The notes under the pieces are model-generated. The model did not search any database and had not been told where the DNA came from. It saw only the letters and a program-made list of their open reading frames with translations. Below are positions 1-9,588 of a stretch of DNA of 64,000 bases, one piece after another. Source of the DNA: Gibbula magus (taxonomy: Eukaryota > Mollusca > Gastropoda > Trochida > Trochidae); the NCBI GenBank assembly GCA_936450465.1, contig OW388298.1, forward strand, positions 11,542,663 through 11,606,662, in the 5' to 3' direction. Every line of letters starts with the position of its first letter. Within the stretch, counting starts at the first letter, position 1. Made by a program: the position numbers and the translations under genes.

Positions 1-92
1 GCAGACAAAGTTGCCGTGCCCCTGGCGGGATTCGAACCCCGGACCTCTTAATCCGAAGCCGAAAGCGCTAACAACTGAGCTACCCCGCCCCA
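1..92 (-). pseudogene. tRNA-like sequence (tRNA pseudogene or SINE head)
   Basis: Read on the minus strand there is a GTAGCTCAGTTG box A, a CTTCGGA anticodon-like loop (TCG, arginine) and a GGTTCGAATCC box B, in tRNA order and spacing. The acceptor arms do not pair, the D stem has a mismatch and the T stem only pairs if one base is bulged. It therefore looks like a decayed tRNA or the head of a tRNA-derived SINE rather than a working gene. The window edge prevents a check of the downstream side. Confidence 0.55.
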
Positions 93-99
93 GGGAAAA

Positions 100-262
100 T
101 AGACCTAACCGGGAAATGTAGACAAATATTGTGAAAATGGACCTCTATTGGGAAAATGGATCTCTACTGGGAAAACTGAACCTATACTGGGAAAAATGGG
201 CCTCTACTGGGAAAAATAGATCTCTATTAGGAACACTGGATATATAGTCTGGAAAATGGACA
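100..262. repeat. degenerate ~19-20 bp tandem repeat
   Basis: About eight imperfect copies of a unit like GGACCTCTACTGGGAAAAT follow each other, with substitutions and 1-2 base length differences. No coding frame crosses it. The style resembles the 20-bp CTGGGCCAATACGGG-type repeats in the MITE at 598-894, so the two may be related. Confidence 0.65.
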
Positions 263-597
263 CACGAAGGACTGACAGAAGTAAGATGCATTTCATTACA
301 CAGTATGCGTACATATATCGTAGGCCATATATATCGTATTGTGCAACGTAGTGCACCTTAATGCTTGGTCTGATTGAGACTGGTGCCAATATTAGACAAA
401 CTGGACACATACGACTCTGAGCATGCGCAGAGACGCAACTAGTGAAAGATCAATGTTATGGCTTAAAAACTTTAAAAAGTGATGTCGGTTCACTATCATC
501 ATTTACAAGTCTAATTTGGGTGGAATAAACTCGGAATACTTTAGTTTTGTGCTAATAAAAAGGGTTTATTTATACAATTTTCATTACCATAGTATTC

Positions 598-894
598 ATT
601 ATTAATTAACTATCAATGTTATGGTACTTACCATATGATTCGACAACTGGGCCAATACGGGGAAACTGGCCAATACGGGAAAAACCGGGCCAATACGAGA
701 CAAACTGGGCCAATGTGAGTCTGAGCATGCGCAGTTACACATTTGGTGAAAGCCAGAAGCTGTCGCTTCACAACTTTGACCCGTGCTATTTGTAAACCAA
801 TCTTGTTTATAATTATTATTTCAATATAAAAGAGATGTTTAGTGTCGTGCAAATAGAATGAAAAGAAGTTAATTAATAACATTGTCATTAATTA
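598..894. mobile_element. MITE-like repeat, copy 1 (interrupted by the DIRS element)
   Basis: This stretch is nearly identical to 33764-34079. Both begin TTAATTAACTATCAATGTTA, carry about four ~20-bp copies of a CTGGGCCAATACGGG-type motif, then GAGTCTGAGCATGCGCAGT, and end GTCATTAATTA. It has no coding capacity. In this copy the similarity stops at 894, where the DIRS insertion starts, and resumes at 5714. Confidence 0.7.
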
Positions 895-1146
895 TAAGAT
901 TAAACGAGACTTACCGTAGGGAAGTTGAAGTTTGATTGTAGTTCTACCTTGCTGTTGACGAACTTAGAGGTCATGTGAGATGCGCACGCAGCCCATGACA
1001 TCATAATTTAAAGCGTGATTGGTTCAAAGCACACAAATCCCTAAACAGGGAGGGCAGGGAGGGCACATGACCTCTAAGTTCGTCAACAGCAAGGTAGAAC
1101 TACAATCAAACTTCAACTTCCCTACGGTAAGTCTCGTTTAATCTTA
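895..1146. repeat. perfect 83-bp inverted repeat (palindrome with 86-nt loop)
   Basis: Bases 895-977 are the exact reverse complement of 1064-1146. The loop contains the 27 bp that also match the far end of the element inverted (5645-5671). The left arm resembles the element's own terminus, with a diverged TTCTACCTTGCTG start, so the palindrome looks like an inverted duplication of terminal sequence. It lies outside the 45-bp terminal repeat. Confidence 0.85.
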
Positions 1147-1148
1147 TA

Positions 1149-1193
1149 ATTCTACCTTGCTGTATGACGTAACCTTAGAGGTCACGTGAGATG
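1149..1193. repeat. DIRS terminal inverted repeat, 3' copy
   Basis: This 45-bp sequence beginning ATTCTACCTTGCTG is perfectly complementary to 5667-5711 at the other end. In coding orientation it lies downstream of the recombinase ORF. Confidence 0.85.
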
Positions 1194-1319
1194 TTCAAAG
1201 TTGAAGCCAATCACCTCAAAAAATCTTAATAAAAGAGAATCAACAAAATTTGTGATCAAATTATTTATGTAACACAAAGACATTTCCAGAATTCACAACC
1301 AAATCCGTAACACTGGATT

Positions 1320-2351
1320 TCAACACTTGGCAGCTTTGTCAAGCAACTTACTGGAAAATTGTCCTGGAACTACCACCTTCTTGTGGTAAAAACGAGTAAA
1401 AGTAGATTGGCGGGTCCATCCCGCTGTCTCCATAATAGTCTCAATTGGCACTAGGCTCCTCAGAGCCGCAGAGGTCGATGCAGACCTGGTACTGTGAGGC
1501 ACAAAACTGTCCATGTTCACACCTGCTTCCGTGAGCAGCTTTCTCAACCACCTACTTAAAGTCTCTCTGGTCACTGCTTTGAAGGGTTTAATGAAACTAA
1601 TAAACAGCAAATTGCAAACCCGGACGTTCTTCGTCCTGGCCAAATACTCTGAATAAACTGTAACAATACAGAGCCTCCTATCTGGAGGAAAACCTCTGAT
1701 AACTATTTCCTTCTGTTGAAAACCAAGTCTAGTTTGTTTCAATAAATCTCCAAATGTAAACTTAATTGTACCTTTTGTCACAAAAACATTTCTCACATCA
1801 ATACATGACAAAGTTTGGAGCCTCTGACCTGAGAGCAAAGCAATTAATCCAAGCAACTTAAAAGTCAAATACTTCAGACTCAGTTTTTTCACAGGCGAAA
1901 GTTTTCGCAAATACACAAGTAAAATATCTGCATCCCAAGTACATATATTGCGAGGCAACGAAGGTCTAAGATTGAAAACACCTTTGAGAAATCTTATAAC
2001 AATTGGTGTAGAACCGACAGGTTTGTTATTGTAAAAAACAATGGTGGACAGAGCGCATCTCGCTGTATTAATGGCACTGTACTGTAACCCATTAGAGAAT
2101 AACTCTGTAAGAAATTCTATCACAGTCTCTATACCAGGTGAAATGGGATCCACTTCCCTTTCAGTACAGTACCGTAGCCACTTCCTGATATAAACTCTGT
2201 ACTGTCTCTTCGTACTTGTCCGCCAGGACTGTAGGATGATATCCTTAGCTGCTTGTGAAATGTTGAGCTTAAGGTATTGTCCCCCGAGACCTTCAGTGCC
2301 AGCAACATCATCTTCGGCAGGCTGTCCTCGCTCCTCATCACTGGGTGACAC
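1320..2351 (-). CDS. DIRS tyrosine recombinase
   Basis: This ORF encodes the integrase of the element, a tyrosine recombinase that inserts the circular DNA intermediate without making a staggered cut. In 343 codons the catalytic set is visible: Arg177 in LLSGQRLQTL, the H286-x-x-R289 pair in VPHSTRSAS, Trp312 in AGWTRQ and nucleophile Tyr322 in TRFYHKK. The N-terminal helical part (residues 34-105) fits a SAM-like core-binding domain. It overlaps the end of the RT ORF by about 220 bp in another frame. There is no ATG at the 5' end: an in-frame stop lies at 2367-2369 and the next codons contain no Met. Translation may depend on a spliced or coupled message, or the start may have decayed. No internal stop or frameshift was seen. 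Confidence 0.85.
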   Translation of the reverse strand: MSPSDEERGQPAEDDVAGTEGLGGQYLKLNISQAAKDIILQSWRTSTKRQYRVYIRKWLRYCTEREVDPISPGIETVIEFLTELFSNGLQYSAINTARCALSTIVFYNNKPVGSTPIVIRFLKGVFNLRPSLPRNICTWDADILLVYLRKLSPVKKLSLKYLTFKLLGLIALLSGQRLQTLSCIDVRNVFVTKGTIKFTFGDLLKQTRLGFQQKEIVIRGFPPDRRLCIVTVYSEYLARTKNVRVCNLLFISFIKPFKAVTRETLSRWLRKLLTEAGVNMDSFVPHSTRSASTSAALRSLVPIETIMETAGWTRQSTFTRFYHKKVVVPGQFSSKLLDKAAKC

Positions 2352-4217
2352 AGGATGTCTCGAGTCCTAGGTAACAACAAAGGAAAATCTGTTAGCATTC
2401 TCATAGCAGAAGGGAACCAACATTGAGTCGTCCACCATGGCACGATCAAAATACATGTGACTTTCTCATCTAAGATCTTTCTCAAAACCTTGCTTATCAG
2501 GCAGAAAGGCGGAAAAGCGTAACATAAAGAATCTACCCATTTAATCGAAAAGGCGTCAATAGCAATTGCGTATGGGTCTGGTCTGAATGACATGTAGTTT
2601 TGCACTTTTGCATTGACTCTAGACGCAAACAAGTCCACCGATGGAACACCACAAACCTTTGTGATTTTCTCAAAAACATCAGAGTGCAATTCCCATTCAG
2701 AGTTGTCACTACCTGAACGGCTTTCTTTGTCAGCTTCCACATTAAGTACACCTGGTAAATGCGAAGCACTTACCATTAACTCGTGGTCTATTGCAAATTT
2801 GACTATGTCCCTTGTAATTTCATTGCAACCAGTTTTGGTGCCTCCTAGATTATTGATATAAGCTACTGTTGTGGAGTTGTCAGATCTAATTAAAACATGA
2901 ACTTTCCTCATGTCTTTACAGAAACTCAAAATAGTGAATTTTGCTGCTAAGAGCTCCAATTCGTTAATGTGTCTCCTGCACTCCTCTTCAGTCCACACTC
3001 CTCTACTGTGAGCTGACCCAAACACTCCCCCCCATCCTTTTCTTGACGCATCTGATGTCAAAATAATGGATGGAGGAAAAGCTTCAATAGACTTGCTGCA
3101 ACCTACAATATTCTCAACCCACCAGATCAAATCTGTCTTGCATGTGCTAGGTAATAACACTTTTGCTTCAAAATTGCCTTTGTTTCTCTTTAAAGATTTT
3201 GTTTTAAAATTGTCACATCTCCTGTAATGAAATTTAGCATAAGGTACACTCGGAAATGCTGCTACCATCAAGCCTACCACCTCTGCTAGCTGACGAATTG
3301 TGATGAATTCACGACCCAACAGATTACTGCATTTGTCTTTGATATGTGTAGCCTTCTTCTCAGTCAATCGAATTGTCATGTCTCGAGAATTGAAAATGAA
3401 CCCTAAATGAGTTATTTCCTGTACAGGTTCCAATTGTGATTTGGCTGGGTTAATAGTGAACCCGGAGTCAATAGCTGCCTCAACTGTATCTTTGACATTT
3501 GCTCTACAATCAATTAATGAGTCTCCTATAAGCAAACAATCATCAATATAACTTGTGCTGATGTGACCCTTTTTCCTCAATTCTGAGAAAAATACCTTTG
3601 TGATCTTGGTGAATAATCGAGGAGAAGAAGTTAAACCCATTGGCAAACACGTAAATTGAAATAATTGATTTTTCCAGAAAATTTTTAAATATTTTCTGTC
3701 TGACCGGTACAGAGTAATAAGCCTCTTTCAGATCGATTGAAGCCATATAACAACCAGGTGTAATAAAGTCCATAGCTGTTTGCAGAGAATCCATTTTAAA
3801 ATGTCTGTAACAAATTGCTTCATTCAAATTTGATAAGTCAAGGATAACCCTAATCGAACCATCCTTTTTCTCTCTGCTAAAAATATTAGAGATAAACTCT
3901 CCTGGTTCATGACAAGAAGCCTCAACAATTCCTTTTTTAATAAATTTGCCTATTTCAATGTCAATTAATCTGCTTGTTACGTCATCAAAACGATATGGAA
4001 AGGGAAATTCCCCCTGAACCGGGCAATCAACAAATTCAATCTCTGCCCCTGTGATAATTTTAAGAATGTTACGATCGGTAGTCAGACTGGCCCAATGATC
4101 ATAGTGATTTTTCAATTGACCCGCTTTGAAATTGTCTACATGTAGCGGCAGTTCCGATTGCAACTTTTCAATGTAAACATGCCAATCAAAGGGGGATAAC
4201 TCACCTACCGGTGTCTT
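2129..4217 (-). pseudogene. DIRS reverse transcriptase / RNase H (frameshifted)
   Basis: This is the polymerase of the element. Its RT motifs, in order, are IRVILDLSNLNEAI, motif A ASIDLKEAYYSVPV, motif B PMGLTSSPRLF and motif C YIDDCLLIGDS. RNase H follows, with ILTSDASRKGWGGVFG, NELELLAAK and LIRSDNSTTVAYIN. A single-base length change in an A-rich run at about 3690-3700 shifts the frame between motif A and motif B, so the ORF is broken in two. The frame is open upstream across the gag stop (overlap in the -1 frame), and no ATG fits the start, suggesting frameshift or coupled translation from gag. The 3' end overlaps the recombinase ORF. The frameshift could be mutation or assembly error. 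Confidence 0.85.
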
Positions 4218-5413
4218 TACTTGCGCTGGGGTTTTCCTCTGCCTCTCCCCCTCTCGAATTTTGGCTCGTATCTGTTCGGTCCCTGAGGCCTTCGGAACTG
4301 GTTCCCTAAAAAACTTTTCCCTTTCTGGTAGCCTGGTTGCGATCGTCCTTTGAAGCCAAATGACGAAGCACTAGTGACATTGTGACCTACTTTATTGGTC
4401 TCGTTAATGTCTTTCACTGTTCGACCTAAGTCGTCACCAAAAAGAAACTTCGACGAAGCCCCCTCGTAGTCTTGACTACACAGTTGCTTGTACTGGTTAT
4501 TCAGATCCGGTCTCAGATTTTCTCGTCTTCGTTGATTCATTTCTTGTGCTCCAAGTCCCAGAATAGAAACAGCATCGAGTCCCGTTCGAATAGCATTATT
4601 CAGTTTCTCTCCACTAATTGGGGTTTTGTTTTTCTTTGAATCTAACAGTTCATTCGTGAGATTAATCATAGCATAAGAGCTACGCACAATCTTGTCTCCA
4701 ACTTTCTGCATGCGAATGTCTTTCGAGCGAGTCACTGGTTTTAGCTTCGACCAAATCTCTGTGTTGACCTTGGGCATAAACAGCTCGACATTAGCCGGCC
4801 TCTGGAATTTATCCATCATAACTTTTGACCTTTCGTCATCCATTCGTGTCTTCAACAAATTATTCACAATCGATGCCATCTTATCACTGACTTCGGGTCC
4901 CGTTTTCTCAATGGTAGTGTATTCCATTTCGAGTGCATTCTCGAAATCATCTTCATTATCTGAATTCTCGTTGTTGGCTGCGATGTTAGAAACATCGTCA
5001 TCACAAAGCAAACTGTCGATCTGTGCCACTACATCGTCATGCGACTGTTCGCGCGAGGCGAGGCGTTTCTGAGACGGTTCAATGTCAGAATCAGAGTCGT
5101 GGTCACGTTTCCTATCACGAGTCTGGAAACTTTCAGAAATAAAAGATTTCAGCTCTGCCATGTTTTGGCGATGATTTTCTAGCATTTCTGCTCTGAAACT
5201 AGACATGTCAACACCATCTTGGTGTGGGGCCGTGCCATTCTTCGAGCTTGCACTGGCATTGGAATTTTCCAAGTCACAAGACGCCGAGGTAGATGGTTGT
5301 TGTTCGAAAGTTACAGTTTTACTAGTCTTTCGTGTTGGTTTTTTAGTCTGACCAGTTTTCGACTTAAAAACGGCACTCGCCAAGTCGAAAGAATCATCAT
5401 TGCCATCCGCCAT
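4217..5413 (-). CDS. DIRS ORF1 (gag-like protein)
   Basis: This is the first ORF of the element, 398 codons from the ATG at 5413, whose context (AACATGG) is good for initiation. It lies where DIRS elements encode a gag-like nucleic-acid-binding protein. The N-terminal 170 residues are Ser/Asp/Glu-rich and likely disordered. The middle part (about 180-330) is helical and charged. The C-terminus is Gly/Arg-rich and ends RGRGRGKPQRK, suited to RNA binding. No CCHC zinc knuckle is present. The stop overlaps the RT frame. The function is inferred from position and composition, as gag proteins of this group diverge strongly. Confidence 0.75.
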   Translation of the reverse strand: MADGNDDSFDLASAVFKSKTGQTKKPTRKTSKTVTFEQQPSTSASCDLENSNASASSKNGTAPHQDGVDMSSFRAEMLENHRQNMAELKSFISESFQTRDRKRDHDSDSDIEPSQKRLASREQSHDDVVAQIDSLLCDDDVSNIAANNENSDNEDDFENALEMEYTTIEKTGPEVSDKMASIVNNLLKTRMDDERSKVMMDKFQRPANVELFMPKVNTEIWSKLKPVTRSKDIRMQKVGDKIVRSSYAMINLTNELLDSKKNKTPISGEKLNNAIRTGLDAVSILGLGAQEMNQRRRENLRPDLNNQYKQLCSQDYEGASSKFLFGDDLGRTVKDINETNKVGHNVTSASSFGFKGRSQPGYQKGKSFLGNQFRRPQGPNRYEPKFERGRGRGKPQRK

Positions 5414-5666
5414 GTTGAACCACGTGCGAATTTCACACTGCACAACTATTAAGAGCCCAAGGCTCAGAATTTGTAAAATTGTTCACAAAAAGATGAAGGA
5501 CACAAACGTCCAAGTAATAAACACAATTATGTGTATTATACAGTCTGAAAGACTTGAAATAATTACGCTTCTCGTATCTCAATTTTGAGTCGGGAGAGCT
5601 AGCTAGATGTCGACCGTGCTTACACGGTCAGGACAAACGTGCTAATGATGTCATGGGCTGCGTGCG

Positions 5667-5711
5667 CATCTCACGTGACCTCTAAGGTTACGTCATACAG
5701 CAAGGTAGAAT
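5667..5711. repeat. DIRS terminal inverted repeat, 5' copy
   Basis: This is the exact reverse complement of 1149-1193. It lies upstream of the gag-like ORF in coding orientation and is adjoined by the 27-bp sequence 5645-5671 that pairs with 978-1004. Confidence 0.85.
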
Positions 5712-5713
5712 CA

Positions 5714-5828
5714 AGTATTTCCGTATTGGCCGAGTTACAGGTCCTCGGTTCATTGTATTGGCACTCGACTTTGTCTCGGGCCAATAAAACGGACCTCGGA
5801 CCTGTAACTGGGCCAATACGGAAACACT
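5714..5828. mobile_element. AGTATTTCC foldback element, copy 1
   Basis: A short foldback begins AGTATTTCCGTATTGGCC and ends in the near-complement GGCCAATACGGAAACACT, with inner complementary parts CCTCGG/CCGAGG. The same element is at 34080-34163 next to the other MITE copy. The DIRS element sits immediately on its left side. Confidence 0.65.
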
Positions 5829-6029
5829 AAACATTGCTGGCTTCTTTATCACCACACGCGTCAATACTGCTCCAGTTAAGGTCCGTTCTTCCGGTACGAT
5901 TTGTAGTTACGACTTGTAACCAACTTGTGTTGCACCGTGAGTATGCCCTAGTCGCATCGATTTACTATCCTTGATTCAAATTGTGTCGATACTATACTAC
6001 AGGTTGGTACTAAAAGTGATAACTCAAAA
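5829..6029. other. spacer with no recognised feature
   Basis: About 200 bp between the foldback and the satellite. No splice-bounded exon fitting the phase-0 end of exon E was found on the minus strand here. Confidence 0.6.
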
Positions 6030-9000
6030 TCGCAGAGTATCAACGGACCTTAACGAAGTGTAAACATACCCCTATCGCAAATCCCCTGACACAGCGTGAA
6101 CGGGCCTGAGCGAGGTGTAAACAGTACCCATCGCAGACCCCCCTGACACATTTTGAAACGGGCATGAGCGAAGTGTAAACATACCCAATCGCAGACCCCC
6201 TGACACAGCGTGAACGGGCCTGAGCGAAGTGTAAACATACCCCATCGCAGACCCCTTGACAGTGTGAACGGAACTGAAAGAAATGTAAACATACCCCATC
6301 GCAGACCCACTGACACAGCGTGAACGGGCCTGAACGAAGTGTAAACATACCCCATCGCAGACCCCCTGACACAGCGTGAACGGGCCTGAGCGAAGTGTAA
6401 ACATACCCCATCGCAGACCCCTTGACAGTGTGAACGGAACTGAAAGAAGTGTAAACATACCCCTATCGCAAATCCCCTGACACAGCGTGAACGGGCCTGA
6501 GCGAAGTGTAAACATACCCCATCGCAGACCCCTTGACAGTGTGAACGGAACTGAAAGAAGTGTAAACATACCCAATCGCAGACCCCCTGACACAGCGTGA
6601 ACGGGCCTGAGCGAAGTGTAAACATTACCCATCGCAGACCCCTTGACAGTGTGAACAGAACTGAAAGAAGTGTAAACATACCCCTATCGCAGACCCCCTG
6701 ACACAGCGTGAACGGACCTGAGCGAAGTGTAAACATTACCCATCGCAGACCCCCCTGACACATTTTGAAACGGGCATGAGCGAAGTGTAAACATACCCAA
6801 TCGCAGACCCCCTGACACAGCGTGAACGGGCCTGAGCGAAGTGTAAACATACCCCATCGCAGACCCCTTGACAGTGTGAACGGAACTGAAAGAAGTGTAA
6901 ACATACCCCTATCGCAAATCCCCTGACACAGCGTGAACGGGCCTGAGCGAAGTGTAAACATTACCCATCGCAGACCCCTTGACAGTGTGAACGGAACTGA
7001 AAGAAGTGTAAACATACCCCATCGCAGACCCACTGACACAGCGTGAACGGGCCTGAACGAAGTGTAAACATACCCCATCGCAGACCCCCTGACACAGCGT
7101 GAACGGGCCTGAGCGAAGTGTAAACATACCCAATCGCAGACCCCCTGACACAGCGTGAACGGGCCTGAGCGAAGTGTAAACATACCCCATCGCAGACCCC
7201 TTGACAGTGTGAACGGAACTGAAAGAAGTGTAAACATACCCCATCGCAGACCCACTGACACAGCGTGAACGGGCCTGAACGAAGTGTAAACATACCCCAT
7301 CGCAGACCCCCTGACACAGCGTGAACGGGCCTGAGCGAAGTGTAAACATACCCCATCGCAGACCCCTTGACAGTGTGAACGGAACTGAAAGAAGTGTAAA
7401 CATACCCCATCGCAGACCCCTTGACAGTGTGAACGGAACTGAAAGAAGTGTAAACATACCCCATCGCAGACCCCTTGACAGTGGGAACGGAACTGAAAGA
7501 AGTGTAAACATACCCAAATGCAGACCCCCCCTGACACAGTGTGAACGGGCATGAGCGAAGTGTAAACATACCCCATCGCAGACCCCTTGACAGTGTGAAC
7601 GGAACTGATAGAAGTGTAAACATACCCCATCGCAGACCCCCTGACACAGCGTGAACGGGCCTGAGCGAAGTGTAAACATACCCCATCGCAGACCCCTTGA
7701 CAGTGTGAACGGAACTGAAAGAAGTGTAAACATACCCCATCGCAGACACCCCCTGACACAGTGTGAACGGGCATGAGCGAAGTGTAAACATACCCCATCG
7801 CAGACCCCTTGACAGTGTGAACGGAACTGAAAGAAATGTAAACATACCCAATCGCAGACCCCTTGACAGTGTGAACGGAACTGAAAGAAGTGTAAAAATA
7901 CCCCATCGCAGACCCCTTGACAGTGTGAACGGAACTGAAAGAAGTGTAAAAATACCCCATCGCAGACCCCTTGACAGTGTGAAAGGAACTGAAAGAAGTG
8001 TAAACATACCCCATCGCAGACACCCCCTGACACAGTGTGAACGGGCATGAGCGAAGTGTAAACATACCCCATCGCAGACCCCTTGACAGTGTGAACGGAA
8101 CTGAAAGAAATGTAAACATACCCAATCGCAGACCCCTTGGCAGTGTGAACGGAACTGAAAGAAGTGTAAAAATACCCCATCGCAGACCCCTTGACAGTGT
8201 GAACGGAACTGAAAGAAGTGTAAAAATACCCCATCGCAGACCCCTTGACAGTGTGAACGGAACTGAAAGAAGTGTAAACATACCCCATCGCAGACACCCC
8301 CTGACACAGTGTGAACGGGCATGAGCGAAGTGTAAACATACCCCATCGCAGACCCCTTGACAGTGTGAACGGAACTGAAAGAAATGTAAACATACCCAAT
8401 CGCAGACCCCTTGACAGTGTGAACGGAACTGAAAGAAGTGTAAAAATACCCCATCGCAGACCCCTTGACAGTGTGAGCGGAACTGAAAGAAGTGTAAAAA
8501 TACCCCATCGCAGACCCCTTGACAGTGTGAACGGAACTGAAAGAAATGTAAACATACCCAATCGCAGACCCCTTGGCAGTGTGAACGGAACTGAAAGAAG
8601 TGTAAAAATACCCCATCGCAGACCCCTTGACAGTGTGAACGGAACTGAAAGAAGTGTAAAAATACCCCATCGCAGACCCCTTGACAGTGTGAACGGAACT
8701 GAAAGAAGTGTAAACATACCCCATCGCAGACACCCCCTGACACAGTGTGAACGGGCATGAGCGAAGTGTAAACATACCCCATCGCAGACCCCTTGACAGT
8801 GTGAACGGAACTGAAAGAAATGTAAACATACCCAATCGCAGACCCCTTGACAGTGTGAACGGAACTGAAAGAAGTGTAAAAATACCCCATCGCAGACCCC
8901 TTGACAGTGTGAGCGGAACTGAAAGAAGTGTAAAAATACCCCATCGCAGACCCCTTGACAGTGTGAACGGAACTGAAAGAAGTGTAAAAATACCCCATCG

Positions 9001-9292
9001 CAGACCCCTTGACAGTGTGAACGGAACTGAAAGAAGTGTAAAAATACCCCATCGCAGACCCCTTGACAGTGTGAACGGAACTGAAAGAAGTGTAAAAATA
9101 CCCAATCGCAGACCCCTTGACAGTGTGAACGGGCCTGAGCGAAGTGTAAAAATACCCCATCGCAGACCCCTTGACAGTGTGAACGGAACTGAAAGAAGTG
9201 TAAAAATACCCCATCGCAGACCCCTTGACAGTGTGAACGGAACTGAAAGAAGTGTAAACATACCCCATCGCAGACCCCCTGACACAGTGTGA
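6030..9292 (-). repeat. 54/56/58-bp satellite starting at the 5' splice site of ZP exon E
   Basis: There are about 58 head-to-tail copies in three length classes: 54 bp (AGTGTGAACGGAACTGAAAG type), 56 bp (ACAGCGTGAACGGGCCTGAG type) and 58 bp (extra CC, ACAGTGTGAACGGGCATGAG type). On the minus strand each monomer holds a GTCTGCGATGGG^GTATGT junction, the same as the last codons of exon E and its donor, and a CTTTCAG or GCTCAG just before the exon-like part. Between 7.76 and 9.0 kb four 54-mers plus one 58-mer make a 274-bp higher-order unit (58-mer starts near 7763, 8037, 8311 and 8747). The left edge is degenerate. The long reading frames across it follow from the 54-bp period and are not taken as genes. 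Confidence 0.9.
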
Positions 9293-9417
9293 AGTTACAC
9301 TCGAATGTCATGTGCGTGTCCTTCTCTAGCCGAAACATCCGAAAAAATGGACTCTTGGACTTCAATCCTGTAGTTAGGAATCCATCGGTTTTTTTCAACA
9401 CAACTCCGTCCCCGCAG
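9264..9417 (-). CDS. ZP gene exon E (end of ZP-C)
   Basis: The acceptor is GTGTTCTACTTTCAG and the donor GATGGG^GTATGT. The exon is 154 nt, starting in phase 2 and ending in phase 0. It encodes CGDGVVLKKTDG, then SPFFRMFRLEKD, then MTFECNFTLCQGVCDG. The aromatic FRMFRLE strand followed by FEC, LC and VC is the most diagnostic part of a ZP-C subdomain. The donor is the first splice junction of the 54-bp satellite, which fills the intron that follows. The native donor is intact (GTATGT), while many neighbouring copies read GTATTT. The next exon must begin in phase 0 and was not found. Confidence 0.85.
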
Positions 9418-9558
9418 CTGAAAGTAGAACACATCCACGACGTGTACACGTACTTCCTATACAAGTTACATCTTTCAAAATATATCACAATACAATACAA
9501 CGAATGTTTGTAAATTACATCGAGAATGTGAATTGCAAAAACTTGTCATAAAAATGAA

Positions 9559-9588
9559 TGACGTCACAAAACCATAGTGGTGACGTCA
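9559..9588. repeat. paired TGACGTCA palindromes (dispersed repeat)
   Basis: Two perfect TGACGTCA octamers stand 22 bp apart with CACAAAACCATAGTGG between. Nearly the same arrangement occurs at 36140-36170 (TAAAACTATTGTTC between), so it is a dispersed short repeat. The octamer is the CREB consensus site, but regulatory use is not shown. Confidence 0.5.

Larger units (their letters stand above)
895..5713 (-). mobile_element. DIRS-type tyrosine-recombinase retrotransposon (whole insertion)
   Basis: The insertion carries, in minus-strand order, a gag-like ORF, a reverse transcriptase/RNase H ORF and a tyrosine recombinase ORF, the set that defines DIRS-like elements. Terminal inverted repeats of 45 bp (1149-1193 and 5667-5711) match perfectly. 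A further 27-bp complementary pair lies at 978-1004 and 5645-5671. No target duplication is visible, as expected for recombinase-mediated insertion. The boundaries come from the MITE copy at 33764-34163, where the sequence flanking 894 joins directly to that starting at 5714. The RT frame has one frameshift, so this copy is probably not autonomous. The outer 895-1146 palindrome may be part of the element or a separate small insertion. Confidence 0.85.

Noticed and set aside
1..92. Functional tRNA-Arg(TCG)
   Set aside because: The boxes are present, but acceptor and stem pairing fail, so it is listed as a pseudogene or SINE head.
6050..9500. Long minus-strand frames (700-1070 codons) and plus-strand NGTERSVNIPHRRPLDSV frames in the 54/56-bp satellite
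   Set aside because: They follow from the 54-bp period and change frame at each 56- or 58-bp copy. Only the first 154 nt on the minus strand (exon E) have independent support.
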